Shown: positions 6,487-9,056 of the stretch, one piece after another
How the letters are laid out: every line of letters starts with the position of its first letter
How positions within the stretch are numbered: the first letter of the stretch is position 1
NCBI GenBank assembly: GCA_944381295.1
Contig: CALWKP010000260.1
Span: 1 to 9,056 of the forward strand
Reading direction: 5' to 3'
Origin: an uncultured Clostridia bacterium
GTDB taxonomy: Bacteria; Bacillota; Clostridia; Oscillospirales; Acutalibacteraceae
DNA: 9,056 nucleotides
Notes under the pieces: model-generated
Databases searched by the model: none
The model's input: the letters and a program-made list of their open reading frames with translations, nothing else
Told to the model about the DNA's origin: nothing
Program-made: the position numbers and the translations under genes

Positions 6487-8421
6487 TTAATCCGCGCGTT
6501 TTGGAACCAGAATCCCTTGCCGGTATGCATTCAGCAACAATGTTAATTCATAAATCCGGTCGCTGATTCGGTTTCCATTATCTGTATCCATCACCATCAC
6601 TCGTTCTACCTGTGTTTCAAACCGGTTGGAATGAGATTCGATATCCTTATTCTCCTCCACCGCTTTCTCTGTCGTTTCAAACGGCTCGTGAGACATGATC
6701 CGCATTCCGTGGGAATTGTAGATTAGGGTGTATCCAGCGATCCCCGTCGCCCGGTGGTATGCCTTGCAGAATCCGCCGTCGATCACAATCAGCTTGCCGT
6801 TTGCCTTGACCGGGCTTTCTCCTTCAGACGCCCGCACCGGCACATGACCGTTGATAATATGCGAATACGGTGTCAGCAGTCCAAACTCCCACAAAAGCAT
6901 TTGGCAGGTCACCTCAGAATCACAGTAACTGTAATAAGGATTTTTCTTTTCCGTCCAGGTGGACTGATCTTCCACAAACATCCGCTCAAATGTCGTCATC
7001 TTGGAGCGCCCAAACAACGGCGAATTTTTCCCGCTCCAAAGATACCACATATAATCCGTATAGGAATCTTTTTTGTGATCCCACGCCGGGCTGAAATAGG
7101 CTTTCCGGGCCAACTGTTCCGAACGGTCCATCAATTCCCGGCCGCTCACCGGGGTACCGTCCACCACAACGGTTGCTAAAGTACCGTCCTCGTTGAGCGG
7201 GATACAGCCATGAAACAGTAAATTCTGATTATAGCATTTATAAATACTGCCTTTCTCATACAGAAACTGCATATGACGGTGCAGCCGTTCGCTCTCCCGG
7301 AAGTCCACCTTGAGCGCATCCATGATTTCCCGTTCTTCCTTCGTCAGCGTATACGGGTCTGCCGGGTCTACGGTCGGGAAAAATACCGTCTTCATCCGGT
7401 AAGAAGTCCCCTCGATCTCTACCGACTGCGTTTGATAATCGATTTTCCCGAGCAGCAGGCGATCCTCCATTTCATATTCGGGATGCCTTTCGATCATTTG
7501 TCCTTCCAGCTTGAGCATGATTACTGCGATCGCCCGCAGCGACGCGTCTTTGGGGTTTTCGCAATCGGTATATGTATCCTTAGCGAACATCGCCAAACGC
7601 CTCAGGCTGATTCCGTACCCATTTTCCAGAATCGCCATATTCCCCGCCGCTACGCTGTTCTTTACCACCGTAGCAATACACGCTTCATTCCCGGATGCCG
7701 CTCCCATCCACAGGATATCATGATTTCCCCATTCGATATCCACCGCATGGTGCTTCATGAGCAAATCCATGATGCTGTCCGCACGTGGTCCCCGATCAAA
7801 AATATCCCCGACGATATGCAAATGGTCTACTGCCAGACGTTTAATCAGGGACGCCAGTGCTACGATAAATTCATCTGCATTATCAATACTAATGAGCGTA
7901 TCGATAATTTTAGCATGGTACACCACCTGGTTATTATCTTCATCAGGCTGTGCATGCAGTAATTCATCAATAATATAGCTGAATTCTTTCGGCAGCGCCT
8001 TGCGCACTTTTGATCGTGTATATTTGGACGCAGTGATCTTACAGACCTCGATCAGCTGTCGCAGCGTAGTCCTGTACCAGTCGTCATTGACGATTCCCTC
8101 TCGTTTCAACCTCCGAAGTTTTTGTTCCGGATAATAAATCAGCGTACAAATTTCGGAACGTTCCTTTTCCGGAAGAGACTTCGCAAATACCAGGTCTACT
8201 TTTTCTCGGATGACTCCCGAGCAGTTATTCAAAATATGGTAAAACGCTTCAAATTCCCCGTGCAGGTCACTCATGAAATGTTCTGTACCCTTCGGCAGGT
8301 TCAAAATCGCCTGTAAATTGATAATTTCGGTACATACATCCTGAATTGTTGGATACTTTTCGGCCAGCAGACTCAAATATTCCAGTTTCTGCCGGCTGTA
8401 TCCCTGTGGCGAAATTCTCAT
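6487..8421 (-). CDS. fbp: Fructose-1,6-bisphosphatase, class III
   Basis: This is a 644-residue protein, close to the length of the Bacillus subtilis class III enzyme. It hydrolyses fructose 1,6-bisphosphate to fructose 6-phosphate, the committed step of gluconeogenesis, in the cytoplasm. This class is unrelated to the E. coli type I enzyme and has a calcineurin-like metallophosphatase core. Metal-site motifs are SDLHGE (51-56), GDIFDRG (205-211) and GNHD (232-235), with later histidines in IINGHVPVR and YNSHGMRI. The rest matches the family, for example WSGKNSPLFGR and VIDGGFCKAYH. The ATG at 8421 has GGAGGG (8429-8434) seven bases upstream; a TTG at 8427 in frame lies too near that site. 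It begins 16 bases after the exonuclease stop, suggesting co-transcription with it and with the MBL gene downstream. Confidence 0.96.
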   Translation of the reverse strand: MRISPQGYSRQKLEYLSLLAEKYPTIQDVCTEIINLQAILNLPKGTEHFMSDLHGEFEAFYHILNNCSGVIREKVDLVFAKSLPEKERSEICTLIYYPEQKLRRLKREGIVNDDWYRTTLRQLIEVCKITASKYTRSKVRKALPKEFSYIIDELLHAQPDEDNNQVVYHAKIIDTLISIDNADEFIVALASLIKRLAVDHLHIVGDIFDRGPRADSIMDLLMKHHAVDIEWGNHDILWMGAASGNEACIATVVKNSVAAGNMAILENGYGISLRRLAMFAKDTYTDCENPKDASLRAIAVIMLKLEGQMIERHPEYEMEDRLLLGKIDYQTQSVEIEGTSYRMKTVFFPTVDPADPYTLTKEEREIMDALKVDFRESERLHRHMQFLYEKGSIYKCYNQNLLFHGCIPLNEDGTLATVVVDGTPVSGRELMDRSEQLARKAYFSPAWDHKKDSYTDYMWYLWSGKNSPLFGRSKMTTFERMFVEDQSTWTEKKNPYYSYCDSEVTCQMLLWEFGLLTPYSHIINGHVPVRASEGESPVKANGKLIVIDGGFCKAYHRATGIAGYTLIYNSHGMRIMSHEPFETTEKAVEENKDIESHSNRFETQVERVMVMDTDNGNRISDRIYELTLLLNAYRQGILVPKRAD

Positions 8422-8437
8422 CGGCAATCCCTCCGTT

Positions 8438-9056
8438 TCAATCCAATTCCAGTCCTACGGGACAGTGATCGCTTCCCATCACATCCGAAAAAATCAGGCT
8501 ATCCTGCAATTTCCCGCGCAGTCGTTCGGAAATCAGGAAATAATCAATACGCCATCCCGCGTTATTGGCCCGGGCATGGTACATATAGGACCACCAGGTA
8601 TATGCCCCTGTTTTTTCCGGGTACAGCGTCCGAAAAGTATCCAGGAATCCCGATTCCAGCAACTGCGTCATTTTACCGCGTTCCTGCGGGGAGTATCCTG
8701 CGTTCCCCTCATTGCTTTTCGGATTTTTTAAATCGATTGCCTGATGCGCCACATTCATATCTCCACAAATGATAACCGGCTTTTTCTCGTCCAACCCGCA
8801 CACATATTCCCGAAATGCATCTTCCCATTCCATTCGGTAATCGATTCTCGCGAGACCGCGCTGTGCATTTGGGGTATACACATTCACCAGATAAAACGGT
8901 TCAAATTCCAGTGTGATCGCACGTCCTTCCCCGGAATGTTCCTCTTTTCCAAGATCATACCGGACGTCCAGCGGCTCTACACGCGTAAAGACCGCTGTAC
9001 CGGAATATCCCTTTTTGATTGCGGAATTCCAATATTGCCAGTATCCGGGAAGTTCC
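8438..9056 (-). CDS. exoA: Exodeoxyribonuclease III, C-terminal part (5' end beyond window)
   Basis: The frame stays open to the right edge, so 205 C-terminal residues are visible and about 45-50 N-terminal residues are missing compared with the usual 250 or so. The GTG at 8887 is an internal valine, because the sequence upstream reads as family consensus (AIKKGYSGTAVFT, then EGRAITLEFEPFYLVNVYTPN). Further motifs are GDMNVAH, the WWSYMYHAR segment, GWRIDYFLIS and the terminal GSDHCPVGLEL with the catalytic Asp-His pair. The enzyme repairs abasic sites and trims 3' ends in DNA base-excision repair. It resembles the Bacillus ExoA / E. coli Xth family. It lies 16 bases upstream of fbp on the same strand and is the first visible gene of that operon; the promoter is outside the window. 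Confidence 0.96.
   Translation of the reverse strand, partial: ELPGYWQYWNSAIKKGYSGTAVFTRVEPLDVRYDLGKEEHSGEGRAITLEFEPFYLVNVYTPNAQRGLARIDYRMEWEDAFREYVCGLDEKKPVIICGDMNVAHQAIDLKNPKSNEGNAGYSPQERGKMTQLLESGFLDTFRTLYPEKTGAYTWWSYMYHARANNAGWRIDYFLISERLRGKLQDSLIFSDVMGSDHCPVGLELD

Noticed and set aside
7273..7962. A 229-codon open frame on the + strand
   Set aside because: It is antisense to the well-conserved fbp coding sequence and reads as low-complexity shadow sequence rich in His, Arg and Pro.
1..9056. CRISPR arrays, transposases, phage or defence genes
   Set aside because: No regularly spaced direct repeats and no proteins of these families were seen on either strand.

Overview
The window looks like ordinary chromosome from an anaerobic Clostridia-type member of the Bacillota. 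The clues are a class III (Firmicutes-type) fructose-1,6-bisphosphatase, a large 2-hydroxyacyl-CoA dehydratase activase-like protein, AGGAGG-type ribosome binding sites, a low-GC style extended -10 promoter and intrinsic terminators. A gut Oscillospirales/Lachnospirales-type clostridium is my best guess; no marker gene fixes the genus.

Layout, left to right. (1) Bases 1-908, + strand: the C-terminal part of an acyl-CoA dehydratase activase-related protein, cut by the left edge, followed by a weak terminator. (2) Bases 964-1276: an extended -10 promoter, a cobalamin (B12) riboswitch and a strong intrinsic terminator acting as its expression platform. (3) Bases 1313-4619, + strand: a tight four-gene operon under that riboswitch. 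It encodes a small cysteine-rich CGGC-domain-like protein, a BtuF-type lipoprotein, a BtuC-type permease and a BtuD-type ATPase. (4) Bases 4620-4855: a convergent intergenic region holding a remarkable 108-base perfect cloverleaf (a 17-bp closing stem with three perfect hairpin arms) and then a long terminator hairpin. (5) Bases 4856-9056, - strand: a probable operon read right to left, consisting of exodeoxyribonuclease III (5' end beyond the right edge), fructose-1,6-bisphosphatase class III, and an MBL-fold/beta-CASP nuclease. Gaps are only about 16 and 20 bases.

The + strand operon makes one system: when corrinoid is scarce the leader should let transcription pass the terminator and make a corrinoid ABC importer. 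The CGGC-like protein is the first gene of that operon, so it may belong to corrinoid or metal handling, which is the main functional lead here. The - strand genes mix DNA repair, gluconeogenesis and RNA processing and look like a housekeeping cluster.

I saw no CRISPR array, transposase, phage gene, tRNA or rRNA. The two items most worth a second look are the cloverleaf element and the CGGC-like protein in the B12 regulon.
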